Origin: Aggregatibacter segnis
GTDB lineage: Bacteria > Pseudomonadota > Gammaproteobacteria > Enterobacterales > Pasteurellaceae
NCBI RefSeq assembly: GCF_003130075.1
Contig: NZ_NRCW01000007.1
Location: forward strand, 1 to 64,000
Direction of reading: 5' to 3'
DNA length: 64,000 nt
Positions 1-8,992 of this stretch are shown in pieces. A model generated the notes under the pieces. That model did not search any database. It worked only from the letters and a program-made list of their open reading frames with translations, and was not told the DNA's origin. How positions within the stretch are numbered: position 1 is the first letter of the stretch; each line of letters starts with the position of its first letter. A program made the translations under genes and the position numbers.

Positions 1-98
1 TCAATTTTAAAATCTTTAATGATAAAAACGAATCTTCAAGTGCCCACACAGTTTGTCTGATTGATTGTTAAAGAACATTTGCATAAGCAAGGTTGCGA
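1..98 (-). promoter_or_regulatory. rRNA operon leader with boxA antiterminator
   Basis: Read on the minus strand this is the transcribed leader of a 16S-23S-5S operon whose 16S gene lies just left of the window. The boxA element TGTTCTTTAACAA is at 65-77. It is followed by the block CAGACAAACTGTGTGGGCAC (about 38-57), which closely resembles the E. coli rrn leader. boxA recruits the NusB/NusE antitermination complex and aids 30S assembly. The order trkH-hemG-rrn is the same as E. coli trkH-hemG-rrsA, which supports the call. No mature rRNA is inside the window. Confidence 0.85.
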
Positions 99-128
99 AT
101 TATAAGTAAAGTTTCCATTTATCGTCAA
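99..128 (-). promoter_or_regulatory. rRNA operon promoter P2
   Basis: On the minus strand a TTGACG -35 box (123-128) and a perfect TATAAT -10 box (99-104) are separated by 18 bases. An A/T-rich tract directly upstream (130-156) could act as an UP element. It lies just before the boxA leader, where rrn P2 sits in gamma-proteobacteria. Confidence 0.75.
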
Positions 129-171
129 GAAAAAATTTATTTATTTTTTCTCCCTTGCGGTGCGGAGGCGT

Positions 172-199
172 ATTATAGGGGTCAAGATAAATGGATCAA
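172..199 (-). promoter_or_regulatory. rRNA operon promoter P1
   Basis: On the minus strand a TTGATC -35 box (194-199) and a perfect TATAAT (172-177) are 16 bases apart, followed by a GC-rich discriminator (ACGCCTCC). A GC-rich discriminator after a suboptimal spacer is typical of stringently controlled rrn P1 promoters. Together with P2, about 70 bases downstream, it forms the usual tandem arrangement. Confidence 0.75.
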
Positions 200-248
200 G
201 CAATTTTTTGCATTTTCTTATCAATAGGTTAGAAAAAATACAATTCGC

Positions 249-761
249 TTATTTTAGCTGCAAAAACGCCTCAGAAAATGACCGTACTTTTTGCCAGTCC
301 GTATATTCGATCTCTTTCGTTGGATCCGTTTCGCCTCCCGTAATTCGCATAATGAACTGAATCATAATACGATCAAAGAAATTGTAGCGTGGATAAAATA
401 ACGCACCGGCAAATACGGCTGACATTGTCGGTTTCCAGGTAATACGCTGTAAAAATTTACGCACATAAACGTTCGTCTCTGGTGTCGACTTTTCGGGTTT
501 TCGTGCAGTCAAATTGACCCCAAAGAAAGCCGTAGTTTTTTGGTTCAAAAGTGCGGTGTGTTTTTCCAACGTTTTATAAAGCGCTTTATTAAAATGCCCA
601 TAACGGATCGAGGCCCCGATAATAATGCGATCATAATTAGCCAACTCATACATATCAGTAATTGACTTCACATCAACATTTTCGTGAATAATTCCTGCAA
701 TGTAGTTGGCTATTTTTTTAGTTTGTCCATCACGAGTTGAATATAAGATAAGTGTTTTCAT
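249..761 (-). CDS. hemG: menaquinone-dependent protoporphyrinogen IX oxidase
   Basis: HemG is a flavodoxin-like, FMN-binding inner-membrane protein that oxidises protoporphyrinogen IX to protoporphyrin IX with quinones as acceptor, the penultimate step of heme synthesis. The product is about 170 residues (E. coli 181). It opens with a flavodoxin phosphate-binding loop (LILYSTRDGQTKKIA) and has the HemG-type long insertion with KPTMSAVFAGALFYPRYNFFDR-like sequence in the second half. The start is the ATG at 761-759. Its A is the last base of the trkH stop (TAATG), so the two genes are translationally coupled. A longer upstream reading would overlap trkH by 29 codons and is not needed. The order trkH-hemG-rrn is conserved with E. 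coli. Confidence 0.93.
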   Translation of the reverse strand: MKTLILYSTRDGQTKKIANYIAGIIHENVDVKSITDMYELANYDRIIIGASIRYGHFNKALYKTLEKHTALLNQKTTAFFGVNLTARKPEKSTPETNVYVRKFLQRITWKPTMSAVFAGALFYPRYNFFDRIMIQFIMRITGGETDPTKEIEYTDWQKVRSFSEAFLQLK

Positions 762-2224
762 TAGGATTTCCAAAATGCCGGTGTAAATAAGACTAATAGT
801 GAGAAAATTTCCAAGCGTCCACAAACCATAGTTAAAGTGAGGATCCATTTAGCGCTATCGGGAATACTGACGAAATTGCTACTCACCGAACCAAGACCCG
901 GTCCGAGGTTATTTAAACAGGCAATAACCGCGTTAAACGCATCGAACGTTTCAACACCACAACTGATAACCCCTAGTAAGCACACCACAAAAACCAGTAA
1001 ATAGGCAGAAAAGAACGCCCAAATGCTTTGTATCACTCGTTCATCAAGGACTCGTTTGCCCAGTTTGACGGGGTACACCAACGTCGGGTGAATTAAGCGT
1101 TTAAGTTCACGTTTTCCCTGTAGCGAAAGAACTAAAATGCGTATGACCTTTAAACCGCCGCCTGTAGAACCCGCACATCCACCAATAAAAGAAGCAAATA
1201 AAAGTAGAATAGGCAAAAATAATGGCCATTGGTCAAAGCTAGATGTGGTGTAACCTGCTGTCGTTGAAATCGATACGGATTGGAAAGCAGCTTGTTCAAG
1301 ATTCTTGAAAGTCCCATCAAAATGATGATTGGTTAATAACATAAAAAAGCAGATCGTCACCAAAGCGATCTGAATAAACATAAAGAAACGAAATTCCGGA
1401 TCGCGAAAATAACTAACAAAAATATTCCGTTTACCAAGATTAGAAAACGCATTGAAGTGCAGCGCATAGTTACAAGCAGAAATCAGTAAAAAAGCAACGG
1501 TAATAAGGTTGACGGCCGGACTATTAAAATACGCCATACTGCTATCATGTGTCGAAAAACCACCGATAGAAACGGTAGAGAAGCTGTGGGTAATCGCATC
1601 AAAAGGTGACATGCCCGCGAGCCAGTAGGCAAAGGCACAAAGTAGAGTTAAAGAAGCATAAATAAGCCACAAAGTTTTAGCGGTTTCGGCAATACGTGGA
1701 CGCATTTTGTTTTCTTTAAGCGGCCCCGAAATTTCCGCCCGATAAAGAGACATACCACCGATTCCTAATAAAGGAATGATCGCCACCGCTAATACAATGA
1801 TCCCCATCCCACCAAGCCATTGTAATAACTGGCGATAGAACAAAATCGCTTTCGGCAGATTATCTAACCCAACAATATTTGTTGCGCCGGTGGTTGTTAA
1901 ACCGGAGAAAGCTTCAAAAAAGGCAGAAGATACGGTTAAATCCGGATTATCAGAGAGAATAAAAGGAATGGCACCGAGGCTTCCCATAACAACCCAAAAA
2001 GCCACAACAATTAAAAAACCTTCTCGCGAACGCAATTCCTCCTTATGTTCATGACAAGCCCACCAAAGGATCGCACCGCCAATCGCACTCATCACAAAGG
2101 ATTGAATAAAGGCTTTACCGCCGCCATCACCGTATAATAACGCGACAAATGCAGGCAATAACATGGTGCAGGAAAAGCACATCACTAAAATCCCGACAAT
2201 GCGTAAAATGGATAAAAAATGCAC
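761..2224 (-). CDS. trkH: Trk system potassium transporter TrkH
   Basis: Integral inner-membrane subunit of the Trk potassium uptake system; it needs the cytoplasmic NAD-binding TrkA, which is not in this window. The product is 487 residues, close to E. coli TrkH (483). It shows about ten hydrophobic helices and the four selectivity-filter-like loops of the TrkH/KtrB family, including [27 protein letters not shown] and [10 protein letters not shown] conserved basic patch after [10 protein letters not shown] precedes KVIRILVL. Its stop overlaps the hemG start by one base (TAATG). It lies 12 bases downstream of yigZ, so the three genes probably form one leftward operon. Confidence 0.95.
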   Translation of the reverse strand: MHFLSILRIVGILVMCFSCTMLLPAFVALLYGDGGGKAFIQSFVMSAIGGAILWWACHEHKEELRSREGFLIVVAFWVVMGSLGAIPFILSDNPDLTVSSAFFEAFSGLTTTGATNIVGLDNLPKAILFYRQLLQWLGGMGIIVLAVAIIPLLGIGGMSLYRAEISGPLKENKMRPRIAETAKTLWLIYASLTLLCAFAYWLAGMSPFDAITHSFSTVSIGGFSTHDSSMAYFNSPAVNLITVAFLLISACNYALHFNAFSNLGKRNIFVSYFRDPEFRFFMFIQIALVTICFFMLLTNHHFDGTFKNLEQAAFQSVSISTTAGYTTSSFDQWPLFLPILLLFASFIGGCAGSTGGGLKVIRILVLSLQGKRELKRLIHPTLVYPVKLGKRVLDERVIQSIWAFFSAYLLVFVVCLLGVISCGVETFDAFNAVIACLNNLGPGLGSVSSNFVSIPDSAKWILTLTMVCGRLEIFSLLVLFTPAFWKS

Positions 2225-2236
2225 TAAAAATCTCTC

Positions 2237-2773
2237 TTATTCTATTTTTACTAAACCTAACTGCCCCGCGAATCGTTCCGTTAACGCTTGCTGAAAAAAT
2301 GCGAATTTATCCGGGCGAATCGCCAAACGTAACGTAACCTGAGCCTGAAAATCTTGTTCCAAAATCAACACCGCATGGTGCTCACATAACGCCTGCAGTC
2401 CGCTAATCTGTGGATAATCGCACCGCACTTCATAATGCGTATAGTTCACTTTCGTGTCAGTTTCCAACAATTTTAATGCTTGTTGAACCCCACTACTATA
2501 AGCGCGAACCAATCCACCGGTGCCCAACAAAATACCGCCATAATAACGCACCGTCACCGCACTGATTTCACCCAATCCACTCCCTTGCAACGCGGCTAAC
2601 ATCGGTTTTCCGGCAGTACCGCTCGGTTCGCCATCATCAGAAAATCCAAATTGTTGAGAATCATTCGGACTACCGGCAACAGCTGCCCAACACCAATGAC
2701 GCGCACTTGGATGCAATGCCTTAATTTCCGCCCAGAACGCTTTTGCTTGCTCCAAGCCTTCCGTATGTTGCAA
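2237..2773 (-). CDS. yigZ: YigZ/IMPACT family protein, N-terminus disrupted
   Basis: YigZ belongs to the IMPACT family, whose eukaryotic members regulate the Gcn2 kinase; the bacterial role is not settled. The body has the family signature FSDDGEPSGTAGKPML followed by VRYYGGILLGTGGLVRAY, and a C-terminal ferredoxin-like half. The only ATG/GTG/TTG start left open is TTG at 2773-2771, giving 178 residues against about 204 in E. coli. The missing residues are still encoded just upstream in the same frame (EEIKKSRFITYL), cut off from an ATG at 2848 by one TGA. The gene is therefore a probable recent pseudogene, a shortened protein, or a sequencing error. Confidence 0.8.
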   Translation of the reverse strand: MQHTEGLEQAKAFWAEIKALHPSARHWCWAAVAGSPNDSQQFGFSDDGEPSGTAGKPMLAALQGSGLGEISAVTVRYYGGILLGTGGLVRAYSSGVQQALKLLETDTKVNYTHYEVRCDYPQISGLQALCEHHAVLILEQDFQAQVTLRLAIRPDKFAFFQQALTERFAGQLGLVKIE

Positions 2774-2848
2774 ATAAGTAATAAAGCGGCTTTTTTTAAT
2801 TTCTTCGGAAAAATCTATCGCACTTTTCGGAATTCAGTATTCAATCAT
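2774..2848 (-). other. yigZ 5' segment with in-frame TGA at codon 5
   Basis: Read leftward from ATG at 2848-2846 the codons give M-I-E-Y, then TGA (2836-2834), then IPKSAIDFSEEIKKSRFITY, running in frame into the yigZ body. E. coli YigZ begins with a matching stretch (M-E-S-W-L-IP...EEIKKSRFIT). The TGA thus sits exactly where an ordinary codon should be. No ATG, GTG or TTG lies between the TGA and the TTG at 2773. Confidence 0.75.
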
Positions 2849-2934
2849 ACGTTTGATGCGCTTAAGGAATTTTGCTGATTTTGTATCATACTTTCTGTAT
2901 TATATCCCGTAATTTTTCCTAATAAATAGCAAAG

Positions 2935-3174
2935 ATGGATAATATCAAAATCACTCAAACACTTGATACGATTGGATTACGTTGCCCGGAACCGGTCATG
3001 TTGATACGCAAACACATTCGCCATTTACAAGAAGGCGACGTACTGTTGATGCTTGCCGATGATCCGGCAACAACTCGTGATATTCCTAGTTTCTGCCAAT
3101 TTATGGATCATACGTTGCTACATAGCGAAACGGATCAAATGCCTTATCGCTATTGGGTGAAAAAAGGAAAATAA
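2935..3174 (+). CDS. tusA: sulfurtransferase TusA
   Basis: Small cytoplasmic sulfur carrier that takes persulfide sulfur from IscS and hands it to TusBCD, for 2-thiolation of the wobble uridine in tRNA Lys, Glu and Gln. The 79-residue product has the family signature [12 protein letters not shown], with the sulfur-carrying Cys in the CPEP motif near residue 20, and a C-terminal YRYWVKKGK. Length matches E. coli TusA (81). It is transcribed alone, divergent from yigZ, and is followed within 10 bases by a paired-uptake-signal hairpin. Confidence 0.93.
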   Translation: MDNIKITQTLDTIGLRCPEPVMLIRKHIRHLQEGDVLLMLADDPATTRDIPSFCQFMDHTLLHSETDQMPYRYWVKKGK

Positions 3175-3182
3175 CCCAAAAC

Positions 3183-3229
3183 AAAAGTGCGGTGGGTTTT
3201 AAAAATGTTTCTAAAACCCACCGCACTTT
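3183..3229. terminator. bidirectional terminator of two inverted uptake signals
   Basis: AAAAGTGCGGTGGGTTTT and its near-perfect complement AAAACCCACCGCACTTT flank a short loop between the convergent genes tusA and ribB. Both arms contain the 9-base DNA-uptake core. The stem with flanking T-rich ends should terminate in both directions. Confidence 0.8.
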
Positions 3230-3243
3230 CCATCAAAGATTCA

Positions 3244-3888
3244 TCACAATTTTTGTTGTAATTTATACTCAACTAAATCTTCAATTGTCACCACTGCATA
3301 GCCAAACTTTTTCGCAAATTCGACGATCTGCGGTGCTCTTGCCATCGTACCATCATCATTCGTGATTTCACAAATCACCCCGGCAGGTTTAAAGCCGGCA
3401 AGACGAGCTAATTCAACTGACGCTTCTGTATGCCCGCGACGTTCCAGCAGACCACCATTTGCCGCACGTAATGGAAACACATGGCCCGGACGGTGTAAAT
3501 CTGCCGGTTTTGCGCCATCGGCAATCGCTGTTTTAATCGTTGTCACACGATCTGCTGCAGAAACACCGGTGGACACGCCTTTCGCCGCTTCAATCGTCAC
3601 CGTAAACGCCGTCTTATTCACACTGGTGTTATCAGACACCATCGGTGGTAAGGCTAATTGTTGGCACAATTCATCCGTAATACATAAACACACAATGCCG
3701 CTACCATAACGAATTAACATCGTCATTTGTTCGGGAGTCATGGTTTCTGCCGGGAAAATCAGATCGCCTTCATTTTCACGATCTTCATCATCAAGAACAA
3801 GCACGCCATGGCCTTGTTTAAAGGTATTGATTGCGTTAATAACGCGTTCTTCTGCGGTGCCAAATTGGGATAATAATGACTGATTCAT
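3244..3888 (-). CDS. ribB: 3,4-dihydroxy-2-butanone-4-phosphate synthase
   Basis: Converts ribulose 5-phosphate to 3,4-dihydroxy-2-butanone 4-phosphate plus formate, supplying the four-carbon unit of riboflavin. The product is 214 residues (E. coli 217), a stand-alone RibB without the RibA GTP cyclohydrolase domain. It shows the metal/substrate loop [11 protein letters not shown], then [10 protein letters not shown] and [16 protein letters not shown]. The start is ATG 3888-3886, preceded by AAGGAA; longer readings run into the riboswitch region and are not credible. Regulation is by the FMN riboswitch upstream. Confidence 0.95.
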   Translation of the reverse strand: MNQSLLSQFGTAEERVINAINTFKQGHGVLVLDDEDRENEGDLIFPAETMTPEQMTMLIRYGSGIVCLCITDELCQQLALPPMVSDNTSVNKTAFTVTIEAAKGVSTGVSAADRVTTIKTAIADGAKPADLHRPGHVFPLRAANGGLLERRGHTEASVELARLAGFKPAGVICEITNDDGTMARAPQIVEFAKKFGYAVVTIEDLVEYKLQQKL

Positions 3889-4002
3889 AGTAAATTCCTT
3901 CGTTAAAACTTGAGATACCAGAACCAGGGCTGATGAGGGAGTGCTGCCAATACCAATCGCATATAACAACAAGAGCAACCTAATAAATTAAGTCGCTAAA
4001 AT

Positions 4003-4144
4003 TCTCTTTCATCCAGACTTTTACTGTCGGCTTTGGAATTACACCAAATCTGCTGACTTTGCCTATAAAGGCAAACGCTCGTGGGCTTTATGTTTAAACA
4101 TATTTACCACCGGTAGGGAATTTCGCCCTGCCCTGAGAATGCGG
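4003..4144 (-). promoter_or_regulatory. FMN riboswitch (RFN element)
   Basis: The minus strand carries the conserved RFN blocks in order: AGGGCAGGGCGAAATTCCC with TACCGG, then AAAGCCCACGAGCG, GTCAGCAGATTTGGTG, AATTCCAAAGCCGACAG, and finally AGTCTGGATGAAAGAGA. These form the multi-helix junction that binds FMN. About 115 bases separate it from the ribB start, so ribB should be repressed when FMN is plentiful. Whether control is by termination or by hiding the ribosome site cannot be decided by eye. The aptamer ends are approximate. Confidence 0.93.
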
Positions 4145-4148
4145 GCAC

Positions 4149-4177
4149 AGTATAGCGCAAAGCAAATGAAGAAAAAA
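4149..4177 (-). promoter_or_regulatory. probable ribB promoter
   Basis: A TATACT -10 box (4149-4154, minus strand) lies just ahead of the RFN element, so transcription would begin at the first riboswitch bases. The -35 region 17 bases upstream is only T-rich. It is called mainly from its position. Confidence 0.45.
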
Positions 4178-4246
4178 TGTTTTTATTTAGAGCTGATTTG
4201 CATACAATAGCGTAAATCATTCACCAAATTGAGGCATCTATGCTAG

Positions 4247-5650
<1,404 letters not shown>

Positions 5651-5662
5651 ATTAGAGAGACT

Positions 5663-6349
5663 ATGATTTTATTTGCAGGCGATCCCCATGGCAGTTTTGA
5701 CCACCTTTATCCGTTCATCAAAGAACATAAGGATGTGGCATTGGTCATTCTTGGCGATTTACAACTCACCACCCCGGAACCGTTGGAAAAACTGGCGCAA
5801 TATGCGGATCTTTGGTTTATTCACGGTAACCATGACAGTAAAACCGTTGCTGCCTTTGAATCCCTTTGGGGAACAGAATGGCATACGCGCAGCCTACATG
5901 GTCGGGTACAAGAAATTCAAGGGAAACGCATCGCAGGACTTGGCGGCGTGTTTCGTGGGCAAATCTGGATGCCACCAAACAAACCGCTTTTCTTTGACCC
6001 AATTCATTATTGCCAATATTGTCCACAAGAAAAAATCTGGCGCGGCGGTGTGCCGTTACGTCACCGCACCTCGATTTTCCCTTCAGATATTGAAGTGTTA
6101 GAACAACAGCAAGCCGACATTTTGATTTGTCATGAAGCGCCAAAACCGCATCCGTCAGGTTTTGCCGTCATCAATCAACTGGCTGAAAAAATGGGCGTCA
6201 CACAAATTTATCACGGCCATCACCACGAAAATTTTCAATATACGACACCGGCACAACAAAGTTATCAAATTATCAACGTAGGATTTCGCAGCTTATGTGA
6301 TATACAAGGCAACTACCTCCATATCGGCGTTGATGACCGAAATTTATAA
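5663..6349 (+). CDS. calcineurin-like metallophosphoesterase
   Basis: The product has 228 residues and carries the metallophosphoesterase motifs in order: GDPHG near the N-terminus (variant of GDxHG), GDLQ, GNHD, CHEAP and GHHH. These residues normally bind a two-metal centre that hydrolyses phosphoesters. The substrate cannot be read from the sequence. It starts 12 bases after nadR and probably shares its transcript, so a role near nucleotide or NAD metabolism is possible but only suggested by position. Confidence 0.85.
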   Translation: MILFAGDPHGSFDHLYPFIKEHKDVALVILGDLQLTTPEPLEKLAQYADLWFIHGNHDSKTVAAFESLWGTEWHTRSLHGRVQEIQGKRIAGLGGVFRGQIWMPPNKPLFFDPIHYCQYCPQEKIWRGGVPLRHRTSIFPSDIEVLEQQQADILICHEAPKPHPSGFAVINQLAEKMGVTQIYHGHHHENFQYTTPAQQSYQIINVGFRSLCDIQGNYLHIGVDDRNL

Positions 6350-6460
6350 TTTTCTCAAAAATCCCCAAAAATCTGACCGCACTTTGCATAAAAGCTATTT
6401 ATTTATAGGTCTGATAGGGTTATTTTATGTTACCTACTCGTTTACCTTTTAGGATTTTTT

Positions 6461-7684
6461 ATGTTGTTAAAAAATAAAACCTTGGGCAGTGCCTTAATTA
6501 TCGCAGGAACCTCTATTGGCGCCGGCATGTTAGCCATGCCATTAACATCTGCCGGCATGGGCTTTGGCTTTACTGCCGCCTTGTTGTTCGGACTTTGGTT
6601 ACTTCTCGCTTACAGCGGATTGTTGTTTGTAGAAGTGTATCAAACCGCACAACGTAAAGATGACGGTGTCGCCACCTTAGCAGAAAAATACTTCGGCATG
6701 CCAGGACGCGTCATTTCTACGGTCTCTTTGTTTGTTCTCCTTTACGCCTTATCGGCTGCCTATATGACCGGCGGTGGTTCATTATTAGCTAACGTATTAC
6801 CGACAGATTTATTCGGTTCAAATGACAACACGCTGAAAATGTCTATTCTTGCTTTCACCGTGCTTCTTGGTGCCTTTGTCGTCATTGGTACCAGTGGTGT
6901 TGATGGCATTACCCGTTTACTCTTTTCCGGCAAAATCATCATCTTCATTCTTGTATTAGCCATGATGTTGCCCCGCATTAGCCTTGAGAACCTCATGGAA
7001 AAGCCGTTGGATTATGCATTGATTTTATCCGCCGCCCCGATTTTCTTTACCTCTTTCGGTTTCCACGTGGTCATGGGCAGCATCAATAGCTACTTAGATG
7101 GCGATGTAAAACGTTTCAAAAACGCCATTATTATCGGCACATCCATTCCATTAGTTGCCTACTTATTATGGCAGCTCGCGACTCACGGCATTTTAAGCCA
7201 ACGTGAATTTGTCGCAGTATTAAAAGACAATCCGACGCTCACCGGCTTAATTAACGCCATCAAAGCCCTGACCGGCAGTTTGAGTAACGTATTAAGTGTC
7301 TTTTACTCGCTTGCCTTAATCACCTCCTTCTTAGGTGTGGCATTAGGCTTATTTGAAGGGCTCAATGATTTATTCAAACGCGCCAAAATGCCGGCAAACA
7401 GAATTAGCTTAACCATCACCACCTTTATTCCGCCGTTGCTATTCGCCCTGTTCTATCCAAATGGCTTCTTGGCAGCATTAGGTTATGCCGGTTTATTGTG
7501 TGCTTTCTACTGTCTCATTTTGCCTATCGGATTAGCATGGCGCACAAGAAAACAACATAAAAATTTACCTTATCGCGTTGCCGGTGGAAACTTCGCACTG
7601 GTTGTCGCTTTGCTTATTGGGATTTTAATCATCGTTATCCCATTCCTGATTCAAGCCGGTGTTCTCCCGCAAGTTATCGGCTAA
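6461..7684 (+). CDS. tyrP: aromatic amino acid (tyrosine) transporter, HAAAP family
   Basis: Inner-membrane proton symporter of 407 residues with about eleven hydrophobic helices. The N-terminal GTSIGAGMLAMPL signature and the following helix pattern are typical of the TyrP/Mtr/TnaB group. Overall similarity is strongest to tyrosine-specific TyrP proteins of Pasteurellaceae. Other aromatic amino acids cannot be excluded as substrate. No clear TyrR box was found upstream. The gene appears monocistronic and ends at a paired-uptake-signal terminator. Confidence 0.88.
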   Translation: MLLKNKTLGSALIIAGTSIGAGMLAMPLTSAGMGFGFTAALLFGLWLLLAYSGLLFVEVYQTAQRKDDGVATLAEKYFGMPGRVISTVSLFVLLYALSAAYMTGGGSLLANVLPTDLFGSNDNTLKMSILAFTVLLGAFVVIGTSGVDGITRLLFSGKIIIFILVLAMMLPRISLENLMEKPLDYALILSAAPIFFTSFGFHVVMGSINSYLDGDVKRFKNAIIIGTSIPLVAYLLWQLATHGILSQREFVAVLKDNPTLTGLINAIKALTGSLSNVLSVFYSLALITSFLGVALGLFEGLNDLFKRAKMPANRISLTITTFIPPLLFALFYPNGFLAALGYAGLLCAFYCLILPIGLAWRTRKQHKNLPYRVAGGNFALVVALLIGILIIVIPFLIQAGVLPQVIG

Positions 7685-7694
7685 AAAAATAAAT

Positions 7695-7736
7695 AAAAAA
7701 AGCACCGCACTTTTTTACTAAGTGCGGTGCTTTTTT
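7695..7736. terminator. paired-uptake-signal terminator, tyrP / merR
   Basis: AAAAAAGCACCGCACTT and AAGTGCGGTGCTTTTTT form a near-perfect inverted repeat with a short loop between convergent genes. Runs of A on one side and T on the other make it suitable as a terminator on both strands. Confidence 0.85.
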
Positions 7737-7749
7737 ATGGCGTTTCAAA

Positions 7750-8157
7750 TTATTTTATTGGTCTAAACTTCGCATGACTACGTTGCAAGATCTGCAGTAA
7801 ATTCTGCTGCTTAGACTCACCACATTGCTGTTTTAACTGTAACAAATTCATGCGCAAATGCTGTAATCGGTGAATATGCTTGGCGATATCTTGAATATGC
7901 CGATCGAGTAATTGATTAATTTCTGTTTTTTGTTGTTCCGATGCAGTGTCCAAACTTAAGAGCAATTTGATTTCTTCCAGGGACATATCCAAAGATCGGC
8001 AATAACAAATAAATGACAACCGTTGCAAATGTTCGTCAGTGTATAAACGGAAACCACCGGCAGAACGCAACGGGCGTGGCATGATGCCTTTTTGTTCATA
8101 AAATCGAATGGCATCTACACTACAGCCAACTGCTTTGGCTAACTTCCCTATTTTCAT
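7750..8157 (-). CDS. MerR family transcriptional regulator, CadR/PbrR-like
   Basis: The product is 135 residues. It has an N-terminal winged helix-turn-helix (MKIGKLAKAVGCSVDAIRFYEQKG), the RLYTDEHLQRL wing, and a long dimerisation helix. CRSLDMSLEEIKLLL is characteristic of the PbrR/CadR heavy-metal branch. Two of the three metal-binding cysteines of that branch appear to be lost: the one at the start of the dimer helix is replaced (ASEQQKTEIN), and only the Cys of QQCG remains near the C-terminus. Metal sensing is therefore doubtful. No metal efflux gene is adjacent. dciA lies upstream in the same direction. Confidence 0.85.
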   Translation of the reverse strand: MKIGKLAKAVGCSVDAIRFYEQKGIMPRPLRSAGGFRLYTDEHLQRLSFICYCRSLDMSLEEIKLLLSLDTASEQQKTEINQLLDRHIQDIAKHIHRLQHLRMNLLQLKQQCGESKQQNLLQILQRSHAKFRPIK

Positions 8158-8196
8158 CTCATCTCCGTAAAAACACCTGAAAAAGATACCGCACTT

Positions 8197-8508
8197 TTAT
8201 GCCTCAGAACGAAATTCAGGGTTAATGTAAAAAATTAATTCGGTAATTTCCGGCAACTGCTGCTGAATAACAGCCAATAATGCCTGTTGGCGAAACAAAA
8301 AGCTTTGGCGAACCATGGCATTGGCCACCTCAATGCGCAAACTCTGTTGTTCAATATTGGCAATACGATACAACCCGGCGAATTCAGCGGGGAAGAAATC
8401 TTTCATTTGCTGATTTAATGCATTCAATCGAACGCCTTTTTGCATCATTTTCGCCAAGGGTGAATCTTGCAATAAGGTGTGAATGTTGATCGGTTTTTGA
8501 TAACGCAT
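8197..8508 (-). CDS. dciA: DciA-like DUF721 protein, replicative helicase loader candidate
   Basis: The product is 103 residues with the compact DUF721 domain (N-terminal helices, then SLRIEVANAMVRQSFLFRQQ). DUF721/DciA proteins load or operate the replicative helicase DnaB in bacteria without DnaC or DnaI. It is divergent from secM-secA, a neighbourhood common for this gene in gamma-proteobacteria. The domain assignment is fairly firm; the function comes from the family. Confidence 0.78.
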   Translation of the reverse strand: MRYQKPINIHTLLQDSPLAKMMQKGVRLNALNQQMKDFFPAEFAGLYRIANIEQQSLRIEVANAMVRQSFLFRQQALLAVIQQQLPEITELIFYINPEFRSEA

Positions 8509-8599
8509 TGCCTTGTTTTCCGCCTCTCTGCCCTAATATTTATGACATTGTAGCGAAATTCCGCTACAATACCGACAATTTTTTGATAGTGAAATCCCT

Positions 8600-8917
8600 A
8601 TGATTATTTCCAACAAAAGCAAACACAATTTTTGGTCGCGACTGCTCCTCGGCATGCTGGCGATTTTTGTTTTGCCCACTACGCAGGAACTGAATTATCC
8701 GGCCTCTGTTGGTAATGAAAACTATCAAAATACGCAACAGCAAAATGCGCCTCAAATTTTAACGGCGGTGTCTTTATTACAACAAACCCGCCAGCAACAA
8801 TTTCAACCGCAACATACCTTACCGGCAGTTGAAATTCTCTCCCAAAACGAACCGCACTTTACGCGTTCGCCTTTTATGCCTAACGCGCCAATTCGCGCCG
8901 GGCCTGCATTCATTTAA
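8600..8917 (+). CDS. secM: SecM secretion monitor with divergent arrest motif
   Basis: SecM is a secreted nascent chain whose C-terminal arrest sequence stalls the ribosome until SecA pulls it out, which exposes the secA ribosome site. The product is 105 residues with an N-terminal hydrophobic export signal (LLLGMLAIFVLP, about residues 15-28). The body is rich in Gln and it ends FTRSPFMPNAPIRAGP plus three residues. The terminal IRAGP is the invariant core. The spacing from Phe to that Pro is one residue shorter than in E. coli, with Phe where E. coli has Trp. The stop lies 75 bases before secA. Confidence 0.88.
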   Translation: MIISNKSKHNFWSRLLLGMLAIFVLPTTQELNYPASVGNENYQNTQQQNAPQILTAVSLLQQTRQQQFQPQHTLPAVEILSQNEPHFTRSPFMPNAPIRAGPAFI

Positions 8918-8992
8918 CCTCGACTATCTAATTTACGCCATCGTTTAATATCATTAAACTATTTCATTTATCTGTTTTTAAAAGAAAAAATT

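Noticed and set aside
3889-3978. N-terminal extension of ribB
   Set aside because: It would translate riboswitch-proximal leader; the ATG at 3888 has a good ribosome site and gives the family length.
5673-6101. 142-codon frame inside the phosphoesterase gene
   Set aside because: The overlapping frame with GNHD and GHHH motifs is clearly the real one.
6400-6460. TyrR box ahead of tyrP
   Set aside because: TGTTAC and GTTTAC are present but do not fit the TGTAAA-N6-TTTACA spacing and symmetry.
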